Origin: Roseomonas rosulenta | GTDB taxonomy: Bacteria > Pseudomonadota > Alphaproteobacteria > Acetobacterales > Acetobacteraceae | Length of the DNA stretch: 64,000 nucleotides | Assembly (NCBI RefSeq): GCF_016106005.1 | Contig: NZ_JACADR010000001.1 | Coordinates: 1-64,000, forward strand | Direction: 5' to 3' | Shown: positions 43,425-52,193 of the stretch, piece by piece | Layout: each line of letters opens with the position of its first letter | How positions within the stretch are numbered: position 1 is the first letter of the stretch | The notes under the pieces: generated by a model | Seen by the model: the letters and a program-made list of their open reading frames with translations, nothing else | The model's database searches: none | What the model was told of the DNA's origin: nothing | Translations under genes and position numbers: made by a program

Positions 43425-43634
43425 TCATCGCTGACAGATCGCTCGATTAAACGCCCGATCCGCCGCCATCGCGTCCATCATGCGCGCGAGCGCTGGCGCG
43501 CTGGCGAGTTCGACGACGGCCTGCCGCTGAAGCTCGGCGGGGAACTCCGTCACCCGGGGACACGGCCGATCAGAAATCGCCGCGCCGCAGCCGCTCAGCA
43601 GAACCAGTGCGCTCAGCATCACGTGCTGCCGCAT
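43425..43634 (-). CDS. Rz1-like outer-membrane spanin lipoprotein
   Basis: A 69-residue lipoprotein. The lipobox LLSGC follows a short hydrophobic signal (MRQHVMLSALVLLSGC). The mature part is short and Pro/Ala-containing. Its first 65 bp overlap the 3' end of the Rz-like gene in another frame, the classic Rz/Rz1 arrangement. It would span the periplasm with the Rz-like partner to fuse inner and outer membranes at lysis. Confidence 0.65.
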   Translation of the reverse strand: MRQHVMLSALVLLSGCGAAISDRPCPRVTEFPAELQRQAVVELASAPALARMMDAMAADRAFNRAICQR

Positions 43635-43794
43635 CTCCAGCCCTCCTCGTCACTTGCTCCTGGCGTGCGGCGTCGGCACTGCGACCATCGCTGCCGTCGC
43701 GCCGCCCGGCCAGGTACGCGGCACCGAGCGCGGCCATCGCCGCGCCGACGAGCGCGAACCACCCCTGCACGCGCGCCCAAGCCGCCGCGATCAC
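43570..43794 (-). CDS. Rz-like inner-membrane spanin
   Basis: A 74-residue protein with one N-terminal membrane helix (WFALVGAAMAALGAAYLAG), then a charged helical region rich in Ala, Arg, Asp. It starts inside the endolysin stop (ATGA, 43791-43794) and contains the start of the Rz1-like gene in a different frame. Its periplasmic part is shorter than in lambda Rz. Confidence 0.6.
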   Translation of the reverse strand: MIAAAWARVQGWFALVGAAMAALGAAYLAGRRDGSDGRSADAARQEQVTRRAGDAAARDAERTGSAERLRRGDF

Positions 43795-44504
43795 GCCGCG
43801 CGCTCCCGGCGCAGCAGGAGGGTCACAACCACCGCCGCGACGGCCACCACCAGCGCCACGCCGATCCAGACCGGCACGCCTGCCAGCGCTTGCAGGGCCG
43901 GTGCGGCGGTCGCCGCCGCGGTGGCATAGGCGCCCAGCTTCGCCGCCACGGCCCCTTCGGTGGGCGGCGCGGCCGGCGCGACATGCCGGCTGGCGACGAA
44001 CTCCCCCCGCGCCCAGAGCCCGGCCTCGGCGGCACGACGGTTCACCAGCCCCGGCACGGTGACCAGCCGCCCGCTGCGCCGCTGCTTCACGTAGAGCCCC
44101 ATGCGCCGGAGCGCGCCGTCGTAGTCGCCGCGGTTGAGCGTCGCCGCGATATTGGCCAGCGGCTTCCCCGGCGCCGTGCTGTGCCCCAGATTGAAGGCAA
44201 ACGACACCAGCGCGCCGTACTGGCCGTCGGTCAGCGGCACGGTGACGCTGCGCGCAATTGTCGCCTCGACTGGCGCCAGGTCCTCCAGCAGAAGCCGCTC
44301 GGCCTCGACCTGCGTGATCCGCTGCCCAGACCGAGCGGTTCGGGTGTGGCCGTAGCCGATGGTCAGCGTCCCGCGGATGGTATCACCGGGCTGGATAAAT
44401 CGCGGCGGCCGCGCCGGATCGGCGTCGTCATAGGTATGGAGGACGCAGCCCTCCCACCGCTTGAGCAGATCGAGCGCCTCGGCGCTGATGCGGCGGGCGT
44501 TCAT
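43791..44504 (-). CDS. Endolysin (GH24 lysozyme) with C-terminal membrane helix
   Basis: A 237-residue T4-type lysozyme. The catalytic Glu18 in KRWEG, Asp27 and the TIGYGHT motif (residues 48-54) match the E-x8-D...T pattern of GH24. An insertion (ARPPRFIQPGDTIRG) sits between Asp and Thr. LTDGQYGALVSFAFNLG and NRRAAEAGLW are further family marks. Residues ~205-230 (VPVWIGVALVVAVAAVVVTLLL) form a transmembrane helix followed by RRERAA, which is unusual for an endolysin. It overlaps both neighbours by 4 bp in the lysis cassette. Confidence 0.88.
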   Translation of the reverse strand: MNARRISAEALDLLKRWEGCVLHTYDDADPARPPRFIQPGDTIRGTLTIGYGHTRTARSGQRITQVEAERLLLEDLAPVEATIARSVTVPLTDGQYGALVSFAFNLGHSTAPGKPLANIAATLNRGDYDGALRRMGLYVKQRRSGRLVTVPGLVNRRAAEAGLWARGEFVASRHVAPAAPPTEGAVAAKLGAYATAAATAAPALQALAGVPVWIGVALVVAVAAVVVTLLLRRERAA

Positions 44505-44758
44505 TCCCCACCTCCGAACCGCGCAGTGAGCAGACGGTCGAGCTTGCCGTCCAGCTTGTCGAGGCGGGCGAGGACGCGGCCGACATCGGCGTGCAGGTCG
44601 GCCTTGGTGGCGTATTCGCGCGCCAGCTGCTCGCGCGTGCGCGACAGGCAGAGCTCCATCTGCCGCAGGCGATCGAGCGAGGCTTTGAGGAAATAGGCCA
44701 GCGGCGCGATGGCGAGCGTCGTCACCACCTGCCAGAGCAGGGTCGGGGTGAGGTCCAT
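44501..44758 (-). CDS. Small membrane/coiled-coil protein of the lysis cassette
   Basis: An 85-residue protein with one N-terminal helix (LLWQVVTTLAIAPLAYFLKASL) and a charged coiled-coil remainder (RLRQMELCLSRTREQL...ADLHADVGRVLARLDKLDGKLDRL). Its size, position and topology suggest a holin-like or lysis-control protein, but a single helix plus coiled coil is also seen in other small phage proteins. It overlaps the endolysin start by 4 bp. Confidence 0.55.
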   Translation of the reverse strand: MDLTPTLLWQVVTTLAIAPLAYFLKASLDRLRQMELCLSRTREQLAREYATKADLHADVGRVLARLDKLDGKLDRLLTARFGGGE

Positions 44759-44834
44759 GATGTTCTCCGAGGAGTGTGAGGCAGGCCGGGCGGGGCTTGG
44801 TGCTGCGGGGGACCGCCGGGCGCGGTCAGGCCGA

Positions 44835-46016
44835 TCAGGCGATGGTCACGCCTTTCCACACGGCGGCGCCGGGGGTGGCATCGGTGCAGAACCAGATCTT
44901 GGCGCCTGCGGTGTCGAGCCAATGCGAGCCGACGCCGTAGCCGGCGGCGCTGTCATCGGTCGCGGTGGGCGCTGTGGTGGCGCTGAGATTGTGCCGCAGC
45001 CCAAACTCGACGCCCGTGCCGGCGCCATTCACCTGCAGCAGCTTCCCCGCCGCGCCGGCGTAGGACGAGGGGGTGTCGGTCAGCGCCAGCAGGGTTGGGT
45101 TGGCCGCGTCGGCGGTCTCGACCGCCTCGATGGCGAATTGCAGGTCATTGGCGCCGCCGGTCCGCGTCGCCGAGGCGTAGGGCTGCAGCTCGAAGTAGTC
45201 GCCCGCGGTGACGGCAACGACCGCGGACCCAAAGCTGTAGTCGGCATCAGTGTAGCCAGAGGCGGCCTTGAAATCGCCCTGGCCGACGAAGGCGGCGCCG
45301 TTCTTGTAGATCCTCGCCCCATGGTTGGCGCTGCCCCCGGTCCAGCGCAGCCGCGCCCAGAGCCGCACCTTGGTGACCCCGGCCGGTACCGTGAGGCGCG
45401 TCGGGGCCGCCCCGCTCCAGAACCCATCGGTGTCATAGGTCGCGTCGGTGAAGGGGACGGCGGTCGGCGTGGTGGCGATGGAGAGGGTGGTGGCCCGCCG
45501 CACCAGCGCCCCTTTGAACGGCAGCATCACCCGCGACAGGATGCCGGTGCCGAGCGGGCGCCAGGCGGCGCCGTCGAACTGCAGCAGGTCGCCGTTGAGG
45601 AACGGCCCGACCACATCGGCGAGATCGCCGAGCGCGGCAGCGCCACCCACCCCGTAGCAGTTGGTGCCATTGCCCTGGATCAGCACGATGGCGCCATTGC
45701 CGACCGTCACCGTGGCGCCCGTCGCATAGCCCACCGTGATGTCGAGCGCGCCGCCGATGCTGTTCTGGATGGCGAGGCGCCGGGCCTTGCTCGGCAGCGT
45801 CACCTTGCGCACGGCGGTGTTGCTGCCGGTCAGGGTGACGAGGCCGGCGCGCAGTGCCTGGGCGTCGGTCAGGGTGATGTTGGCATCGCCCATGGCGATG
45901 GAGATCGCCGCATTGGCGCTGGCGTCGAGCGCCTCGAGCGCGGTGTTGGCGGTGACCTCTTTCTGGTTCTGCGCCGCCTGGATGAAGGGAATGCCGAGGT
46001 TGGTGGTGCCACTCAT
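44835..46016 (-). CDS. Tail fibre-type protein (DUF2793-like N-terminus)
   Basis: A 393-residue protein. The N-terminus NLGIPFIQAAQNQKEVTANTALEALDA is typical of DUF2793 proteins found next to GTA/phage tail tips. The rest is beta-rich and Gly/Ala/Thr-rich with segments such as FLNGDLLQFDGAAWRPLGTG, and ends with GVGSHWLDTAGAKIWFCTDATPGAAVWKGVTIA, typical of fibre tips. It is encoded 10 bp after the tail-tip gene and likely binds the host surface. Confidence 0.75.
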   Translation of the reverse strand: MSGTTNLGIPFIQAAQNQKEVTANTALEALDASANAAISIAMGDANITLTDAQALRAGLVTLTGSNTAVRKVTLPSKARRLAIQNSIGGALDITVGYATGATVTVGNGAIVLIQGNGTNCYGVGGAAALGDLADVVGPFLNGDLLQFDGAAWRPLGTGILSRVMLPFKGALVRRATTLSIATTPTAVPFTDATYDTDGFWSGAAPTRLTVPAGVTKVRLWARLRWTGGSANHGARIYKNGAAFVGQGDFKAASGYTDADYSFGSAVVAVTAGDYFELQPYASATRTGGANDLQFAIEAVETADAANPTLLALTDTPSSYAGAAGKLLQVNGAGTGVEFGLRHNLSATTAPTATDDSAAGYGVGSHWLDTAGAKIWFCTDATPGAAVWKGVTIA

Positions 46017-46026
46017 GGGCTGCTCC

Positions 46027-49000
46027 TCACAGGGTGGCCTCAGCGGGTAGGCCGCGGCCGACCAGGGCGCTGATCTGCTGGAGGCGGACAAACACCTCGG
46101 CCTGGGCGGCGCCGAAGTCGGTGGTCTGGTTCGCCGCCGCGTAGGTCGCGGTGGGCGCGGTGACGGCGATGGTCCGCACCACCGCCTGCGTGTAGGTGGC
46201 GGCGGCGATGTCCGGCCCGCCTACGGTGGCGTAGAAGGCGAGCTCGGGGATGTTCCACCAGGAACCGCCGTTCAGCGCGGTCACCGCGATGCGGAGACGG
46301 GCATAGGTCGCGGGTGCGGCGAGGCTGTATTTGCGCAGCTCGTTGACGGCCCAGCCGGTGATGCCGCTGCGGGTGTCGAGGAGCTCCCAGGCGGTGCCGT
46401 TCCACCCCTCGACAGTCCAGGCGTTGGGGCTTTCGGAGGTGGCGCCGGCGGCGCCGCGCAACCCGTACTGGCGGACGGTTTGCGGGGTGGCGAAGGTGAC
46501 CTCGGCGGTGCGTGGCGAAGGCGAGGCGCCGATAATGGTCCAGGTGGATGGATTGCCATCGAAGATCACCGAGGCCGTGCCGCCTGATGCAGCGTAGGTC
46601 CTGGTGACCGCCGGCGGCCCGTTCAGTACATCGACCTCGTAGGCCTCGGAGGCTTCCGCCAGCGGCACGGTGCCGGTGCCGTCGAGCCATTCCCCGCCCA
46701 GCCGCGTGCGGCGCAGCCAGGCGATCGTGAGGTTTTGACTGCCGTCGCGCGTACCGGTGACCTGGCAGGGGGCGAAGGGCCGTTCGGCGCGGCCGCGCGC
46801 TGCCTTGGTGACGGTGCTGGCCGCGGTCTCCACCGTCTCGAACACGGTCACGGCGCGGTGGTGCCGGGTGGCGCTGGCCTCGCTGGCCTGGGCCTGGAAC
46901 TGGAATCGCGCGGCATCGAGCAGCACGAAGCTGTCGCCGGCAGCCCGGGAGGCGATCATGTCCTCGGTCCCGCGCCGCCCACGCAACAGGCCGGTCAGGC
47001 GGTAGCGCGCGGCGCCGAGGTCGGTGGCGTCGCGGAACTGGATGATCTCGGCCCGCCCGTCCGGGCCGACCAGCGCCGCGCGGTTGGCGCCATTGAGCAC
47101 CTCGAGCTCGGTGGCGCTGTCGAGCTCGCCATCGGCCAGTTGCACCTCCACCGTACTGGTCTCGTCCCAAGTCCAAGGGGAAACAGACACGGCGGGACCG
47201 ACCTGGACGCTGCCCCAGGTCACTGGCGTGGTGACGGCGCCAAGGGCGTCCCAGCTGGCCTGGTCGGGGCTGCGGTTCAGCACCACGCCGCGGAACCGTT
47301 GGCCGTCATAAGCGCCGACCAGGGCGTATTCCCGCAGCCCGGCTTGGCCGAGGTCGTCGCCGTCATCGACCAGGGCGAGGTCGGGCAGCAGCAGCCGGGC
47401 GAAGTACGGTGCCGGCATGCCGGGCTCGGCCCAGCCGGCGCCGCCCTCGGCCGAGGCAGCCAGGGCGTAGCTGGCCGCGTCCTCGGTCACCGCCTCCAGC
47501 CGAGTGACCCAGTTCGCCCCGAGCTGCGTGGAGAGGACGCGGCAACGGATCGCCGCCCCGTCCCGGGTCGTCAGAGTGATGGGATCGGTCGGCACCAGCC
47601 GGGCATGTCGGGGACCAACGGCGCAGGTGAGCCTGGTGCGCTCACGCCAGCTGCCGGTGATCAGCCGCCGGGCGACTGCCTTGGCCTCGCCGGCGGTCAG
47701 CGGGGTGGGGAGATCGATGCCGGCGGACGCGTTGGCACCGACGGTGGCGGTCGGGCTCACTGGCCGCCGCCAGGACTGCGCGTTCTGCTCAAAGCCCCGC
47801 TCGACATCGAGAAAGCGCACGGTGAGCTCGCGCGGCAGGTCGGCATCCTGGGCGCGCTGCTCCTGCAGCACGGAGGCGTCCGGCTCCTCCCGCACCATCT
47901 CGCCATAGGGGATGGTGGCGACGACGGACCCGCCGCGCTTGCGGAACAGCAGCACGTCGTCCTGCTCGACCGCGTCGAACTGGAAGGCGCTGGCGAGCGG
48001 GGTGATGGCGTCCCGCGCCGAGGTGGGCCGGGGGAGGATGTAGCCGCGCAGGCTATCGGTCAGCGCGACGGTATTGATGTCCGTCCCCGTCAGGCCAGCG
48101 CGCTGGCACAGCGCGGCGACCACCTGCCCCACCGTCAGCGTGTTGGCCGCCGCGCGCGAGAGGTAGCGCTTGGCGATCTCGCGCACGCCGGCGCCGGCGC
48201 TGACCTGACCGAGCACCGCCTGCTGCTCGTCGAGCCAAAACAGCGTCTTGAAGTTGTCGCCCGCCTGGTTGACCAGCACGTCGCCCGAGCCGGTCTGGAT
48301 CAGGAAATTGCCGCCCAATCCCCAGGTGGCGCCGAGCACGCGGGAGATCTGGCCGCGGCCGTCATGGAAGGCCGGCAGCACATGGTCGACCACCTTCCAC
48401 ACCACGCCGCCACCGGGTGACCACTTGATGGTGGAGAAGCGTCCCCAGCCGCTGAGCGGCCCGCCGGTGACGGAGAGGGTGATCACCAGCGTGTCGTCGC
48501 TGGCGTCCCAGAAGGCCGCCTGAAGCAGCGGGCGAACGGCGAGCGGGTCGATCTCCGCCTGGACGTCGATCGAGGTGTAGTCGTCGCGAAAGATGCCCAT
48601 GGCAGCACCGCCGCCGAGGCTCGCGGCTCCCGAGTAGTAGCGGAAGCGCGCGACATCGATGCGGAACGGCGTCGCGAGTTCTGAGGCGCGCAGGTACCAG
48701 AGCTCGACGCCGCCATCGTCGCGGGTGCGGCCGGGCACCAGGATCACCGGGAAGGTCAGCGGGCCGATGCCGAGGCCGATCGGCACCGGCGGCGGCTCGA
48801 TCGCCACATCGCCGGCGCCCCAGACATATTCCATGCGGTCGGCATCGATGGTCAGGGTCGCCGAGTAGGATCCCTGCACGATGACGAAGGTGCGCGGGCG
48901 CGCGCCGAGGCGCGGCACCGACAGGCTGGTGATCGCCATCGGATTGACCAGGCGGGTGCCGTTGTCGCCGAAGCCGGTGCCGTCGCCGAGCGGGTTGCCA

Positions 49001-50043
49001 AACACGCCCACCCCGCGCATGGCGTCAGGGTCGATCTTGAACAGCGGGACGCGATTGGCGTTGCCGCCGGTGAGATACAGGAAGCCATCGACGCCCAGAT
49101 GCATCAGCCCGGTGCCGGTGCTGTCCGGGCCGGGGGTGGTGCCGAAGGGGAACAGCGGCCCCAACACGCGGTCGAGCGTGTGCTCGCCCAGCGTCTGCAT
49201 CGTCACCAGGTCGTAGACCCGGATCATCTCGTTGGCGCCGCCGCCCGAGGTGGACGTCCGGACGCGGCCCTCGTAGATGCGACCCCGCCGATAATCGACC
49301 GCGACGTTGCAGGCCCAGTTGCCGAGGTAGGTACGTCCCGACGGCGAGGACGGCCAGAGCGGCGTGGCGGGCGGGATGGTGGCGACCTGCGGGAAGCTGC
49401 GCGCCGCGTCGCCGGCGAGTTCCACGGTGACGTTCGGCATGCGGCTGCCGAAGCGCTCCAGCGGCACCTCCTCGAAGACGATGTACGCCAGGCCCCTGTG
49501 CGCCGGCGCCTCGGTCGCACCGAGGGTGGCTGCGAGCAGCGGGTCTGGGAGCTGGGTCTCGCTGCCGGGATGGAAGCGCCAGACCAGGCCGGGGATCTGC
49601 ACCACCTCGCTGGAGCCGGTGGTGTCGTAGACCAGCTGCGCGTCGAGCCAGATGCGCAGCACCTGCGGGTTGGAGGGCGGGATCAGCCATTCGCACAGCC
49701 CGACCGCCCAGGAGAGGTAGTAGCTGTAGGTCGTCGACTTCGCACCGCCACCACCCTTGCCCTGGCGGCGGGTGGTGGCGCGCTCGCGCAGGTCGGTTTT
49801 CCAGATGACGTTGCCGGCGAGTTTGATCCGGCCGACCGCTAGCGGGATGGGCAGGCCGTAGCCGGAGGTCTGGACGGTGAGGTCGTTGAGCCGCGGGCCC
49901 TGGGTGTCCTGGCCCTTGGGCGGGAACAGCAGCGCGCCGGCGGCGCCGCCGAGGGCCCAGCCGATCGAGGCCCCGAGCGGGTTGAAGCCCGAGACCACGA
50001 ATCCAATCGCAGCACCGGCGCCGGCGACGGCAAGCTGGGCCAT
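46027..50043 (-). CDS. Large tail-tip/baseplate protein with a discoidin-like domain
   Basis: A 1338-residue protein. The N-terminus holds a Gly/Ala-rich hydrophobic segment (AIGFVVSGFNPLGASIGWALGGAAGALLF), then GPRLNDLTVQTSGYGLPIPLAVGRIKLAGNVIW. The latter is a hallmark of the phage-tail tip protein family related to the RcGTA megatron/lambda gpJ. The central part has a Phage-tail_3-like region (LRGYILPRPTSARDAITPLASAFQFDAVEQ). About residues 1145-1268 look like an F5/8-type C (discoidin) carbohydrate-binding domain. No TIM-barrel hydrolase domain is evident, so it is shorter than the GTA version. Its gene follows NlpC/P60 in the usual order. Confidence 0.85.
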   Translation of the reverse strand: MAQLAVAGAGAAIGFVVSGFNPLGASIGWALGGAAGALLFPPKGQDTQGPRLNDLTVQTSGYGLPIPLAVGRIKLAGNVIWKTDLRERATTRRQGKGGGGAKSTTYSYYLSWAVGLCEWLIPPSNPQVLRIWLDAQLVYDTTGSSEVVQIPGLVWRFHPGSETQLPDPLLAATLGATEAPAHRGLAYIVFEEVPLERFGSRMPNVTVELAGDAARSFPQVATIPPATPLWPSSPSGRTYLGNWACNVAVDYRRGRIYEGRVRTSTSGGGANEMIRVYDLVTMQTLGEHTLDRVLGPLFPFGTTPGPDSTGTGLMHLGVDGFLYLTGGNANRVPLFKIDPDAMRGVGVFGNPLGDGTGFGDNGTRLVNPMAITSLSVPRLGARPRTFVIVQGSYSATLTIDADRMEYVWGAGDVAIEPPPVPIGLGIGPLTFPVILVPGRTRDDGGVELWYLRASELATPFRIDVARFRYYSGAASLGGGAAMGIFRDDYTSIDVQAEIDPLAVRPLLQAAFWDASDDTLVITLSVTGGPLSGWGRFSTIKWSPGGGVVWKVVDHVLPAFHDGRGQISRVLGATWGLGGNFLIQTGSGDVLVNQAGDNFKTLFWLDEQQAVLGQVSAGAGVREIAKRYLSRAAANTLTVGQVVAALCQRAGLTGTDINTVALTDSLRGYILPRPTSARDAITPLASAFQFDAVEQDDVLLFRKRGGSVVATIPYGEMVREEPDASVLQEQRAQDADLPRELTVRFLDVERGFEQNAQSWRRPVSPTATVGANASAGIDLPTPLTAGEAKAVARRLITGSWRERTRLTCAVGPRHARLVPTDPITLTTRDGAAIRCRVLSTQLGANWVTRLEAVTEDAASYALAASAEGGAGWAEPGMPAPYFARLLLPDLALVDDGDDLGQAGLREYALVGAYDGQRFRGVVLNRSPDQASWDALGAVTTPVTWGSVQVGPAVSVSPWTWDETSTVEVQLADGELDSATELEVLNGANRAALVGPDGRAEIIQFRDATDLGAARYRLTGLLRGRRGTEDMIASRAAGDSFVLLDAARFQFQAQASEASATRHHRAVTVFETVETAASTVTKAARGRAERPFAPCQVTGTRDGSQNLTIAWLRRTRLGGEWLDGTGTVPLAEASEAYEVDVLNGPPAVTRTYAASGGTASVIFDGNPSTWTIIGASPSPRTAEVTFATPQTVRQYGLRGAAGATSESPNAWTVEGWNGTAWELLDTRSGITGWAVNELRKYSLAAPATYARLRIAVTALNGGSWWNIPELAFYATVGGPDIAAATYTQAVVRTIAVTAPTATYAAANQTTDFGAAQAEVFVRLQQISALVGRGLPAEATL

Positions 50044-50046
50044 GGC

Positions 50047-50496
50047 TCAGGCCTCCGCGACTGCCGAGAGAACGGGCAGCCGGAAGGCGCCGAGCAGCGC
50101 AGCGCGGAGTTCAGCATCCATCGGCTGCTCGACCACCTGGCGGCGCGGCGCATAGGCGTGCAGGCAGGCCGGCACGCCCCAGGTGGGATGAACGGAGGCG
50201 ACGCCGACATGGCCGCCGTACAGCCCCATGCGGAACAGCAGCACGTCGCCGGGCGCGGCCTCCGCCACCCTGGTGGCATGCGCCAAGATGCCGTCCAGCA
50301 AGCGGGTGCCCTGTGGCGCGCGGGCGTAGGGGGCGGGATCCGGCAGTTCCACGCCCGCCTCGCGGGCGGCCAGCAGCACTAGGCCGATGCAGTCCACGCC
50401 CGTCTGCCCACGGCCGAGATGGCGCCAGGACACGCCGACATAGCTGCGCGCGGCGGCGACGAAGGCCTCCGCCGTCGCGGTGGCCTGCACGGTCAC
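50047..50496 (-). CDS. NlpC/P60 tail peptidase
   Basis: A 149-residue NlpC/P60 cysteine peptidase: Cys36 in GVDCIGLVL, His96 in YGGHVGVA. It matches the TIGR02219 type found in GTA and siphophage tail tips, where it cuts peptidoglycan peptides during DNA delivery. It starts with GTG overlapping the DUF2163 stop (GTGA). The tail-tip gene begins 3 bp after its stop. Confidence 0.87.
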   Translation of the reverse strand: MTVQATATAEAFVAAARSYVGVSWRHLGRGQTGVDCIGLVLLAAREAGVELPDPAPYARAPQGTRLLDGILAHATRVAEAAPGDVLLFRMGLYGGHVGVASVHPTWGVPACLHAYAPRRQVVEQPMDAELRAALLGAFRLPVLSAVAEA

Positions 50497-51353
50497 GCCG
50501 GTGTCTCCAGCACCGCCAGCGCGCCAGGGATGAAGGGCTCGCCGCGGAAGTTCAGGTAGTTGCCGAATACCGCCTGGCAGGTCGCCTTGCGCTTGTCGCA
50601 GCCAGGCTGGATGCGCAGCACGTCGCCCACCGTCGGCGCGAAGGGCGGCGGCGCGAACAGCGACAGCACGCGACCCGCCTGGTTCCAAGCCAGCACCTCG
50701 CGCGCGACGCCGGCGTTGGCGCCAGACTGCCAGATGGCGACGCCACCCTCGAAGTAGGCGTTGGCAAAGCCGGCGATGGCGGCCGACATCGCCAGCGTCA
50801 CGCTGTCGGTCACCGTCTCGACGATCGCCTGCTGCGTCCAGCCGGCGCCGAAGGTGAGGTCGACCTTGCAGCGGGCATCGCCGAGATCGGCACGACATTC
50901 CGGCTGGTAGATCGATCCGATGGTCTGCTGCAGCGGCTGGGCGAGGCCGCGCAACTCGGCGCGGAAGCCGCCGTCATCCTGCGCGATGACCTCGCCGAGG
51001 CGGCCGCGGCGGAGTTTCAGCTCCCCGTCCGCCAGGCTCGCCCAGTTCACCGCGAAGATCCGCACCTCGGCGTGATCCCACAGCCCGGCGCGCAGTTCCG
51101 CCGGGTCGATGGCGGTGCTGTCGAGCAGGCCAAGCAGCTCGGTCTCGTCCACCGCGAGCTCGGCGCCGGCCGAGATGGCGGCGCGCTGGTAGCCGAGGGC
51201 ACAGGCATAGGTCTCGCCGCCATAGACGAGGTCGCGGTCGTGATCGGTGAAGGTGAACACCGCGCCATCGCGGCGCACCACGCGCCAGAGGGTGGCGAGC
51301 GTGGTCGCCTCGCCAGCAAGATGCGCGGCGAGTGCGGGAGAGACAGATTTCAC
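50493..51353 (-). CDS. DUF2163-family tail-tip protein
   Basis: A 286-residue protein of the DUF2163/TIGR02218 family: TLWRVVRRDGAVFTFTDHDRDLVYGGETY at the N-terminus, YQPECRADLGDARCKVDL in the middle, and GCDKRKATCQAVFGNYLNFRGEPFIPG at the C-terminus. The four Cys in the last two segments may bind metal, as in the RcGTA gp13-like hub protein. The GTG start overlaps the DUF2460 stop (GTGA). Confidence 0.88.
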   Translation of the reverse strand: MKSVSPALAAHLAGEATTLATLWRVVRRDGAVFTFTDHDRDLVYGGETYACALGYQRAAISAGAELAVDETELLGLLDSTAIDPAELRAGLWDHAEVRIFAVNWASLADGELKLRRGRLGEVIAQDDGGFRAELRGLAQPLQQTIGSIYQPECRADLGDARCKVDLTFGAGWTQQAIVETVTDSVTLAMSAAIAGFANAYFEGGVAIWQSGANAGVAREVLAWNQAGRVLSLFAPPPFAPTVGDVLRIQPGCDKRKATCQAVFGNYLNFRGEPFIPGALAVLETPA

Positions 51354-51970
51354 TCGCGGATCTCCACCACGGGAATGTCCGACCACTCGCCGATCTGGAA
51401 GGCGGTCAGGCGCAGCGGCAGCGTGTCGGTGTCGAAGCGCGCCGGGACGTCGAACTCGCAGGCGGCCTCGATCGCCTGGCCGGTGGTGCCGGCGAGCGCG
51501 CTGCCGAGGGTGATGACGCCGGTGGCGAGGTTGACCTGGAACTGGCTGGACCCTGTCCCGAGGCTGCGCTCGGTGCCGTTGACCCAGCAGCGCACGGTGC
51601 CGGAGACGGGGCGGGTGATGCTGCGCGTCACCGAGGTCGGGCCCGAGGTGTAGGTGCGCAGGATCTGCCAGGTGGCATCGCCACCGCCGGTAGTGCCGAT
51701 GACCTGCCGGTCGAGCTGATAGTCGGACCAGTCCTTGAAGCGGAAGGCGTGCAGCCGTCCCGCCCGCGCCCGGAAAAATGCGATCAGGACGGCGAGGTCG
51801 TTGTCGTCCTGCAGCCCGGTGGCGACGTTCCACCGGCCGCGGCCGGCGGACCAATTGCCCTGGCGCTGCTCATACCCGCCGGAGGAGATGATCACAGAGG
51901 TGGAGAATTCCGGGCCGCCCTCCGCCCCCTCGGCGATGCGGTCGGGGAAGCGGACGTCGTGGAAGGCCAT
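51350..51970 (-). CDS. DUF2460-family distal tail protein
   Basis: A 206-residue protein of the DUF2460/TIGR02217 family: FHDVRFPDRIAEGAEGGPEFSTSVIISSGGYEQRQGNWSAGRGRW, then LIAFFRARAGRLHAFRFKDWSDYQ. These proteins form the distal tail ring in RcGTA and related siphophages. It is the first gene of a tip block (DUF2460, DUF2163, NlpC/P60, tip) in the conserved order. It is separated from the tape-measure gene by an oppositely oriented cargo gene. Confidence 0.88.
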   Translation of the reverse strand: MAFHDVRFPDRIAEGAEGGPEFSTSVIISSGGYEQRQGNWSAGRGRWNVATGLQDDNDLAVLIAFFRARAGRLHAFRFKDWSDYQLDRQVIGTTGGGDATWQILRTYTSGPTSVTRSITRPVSGTVRCWVNGTERSLGTGSSQFQVNLATGVITLGSALAGTTGQAIEAACEFDVPARFDTDTLPLRLTAFQIGEWSDIPVVEIRE

Positions 51971-52193
51971 GGGTCAGCGTCCGATGCAGAGCTGGGGAGG
52001 CGCCGCCCCGCCAAACCTCCCTGCCAGGTAGCAGTGCCACCTGGATCGCCGGCACTTGGTGCTGGGAAGGATGTGGGCGCCGTGGGCGAAGATCAGGAAC
52101 ACGGACGCGGCCGTTGCGCAGGGCGCGAAAGCGCCGATACGCTCACCGCGGCAGCAGGTTGCCCGATGATCGAGGAGCGGCGGTCCTCTGACG

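Noticed and set aside
46735-48420. 561-codon open frame antisense to the tail-tip gene
   Set aside because: Antisense of a conserved tail protein; composition is Gly/Gln/His-rich and shows no domain.
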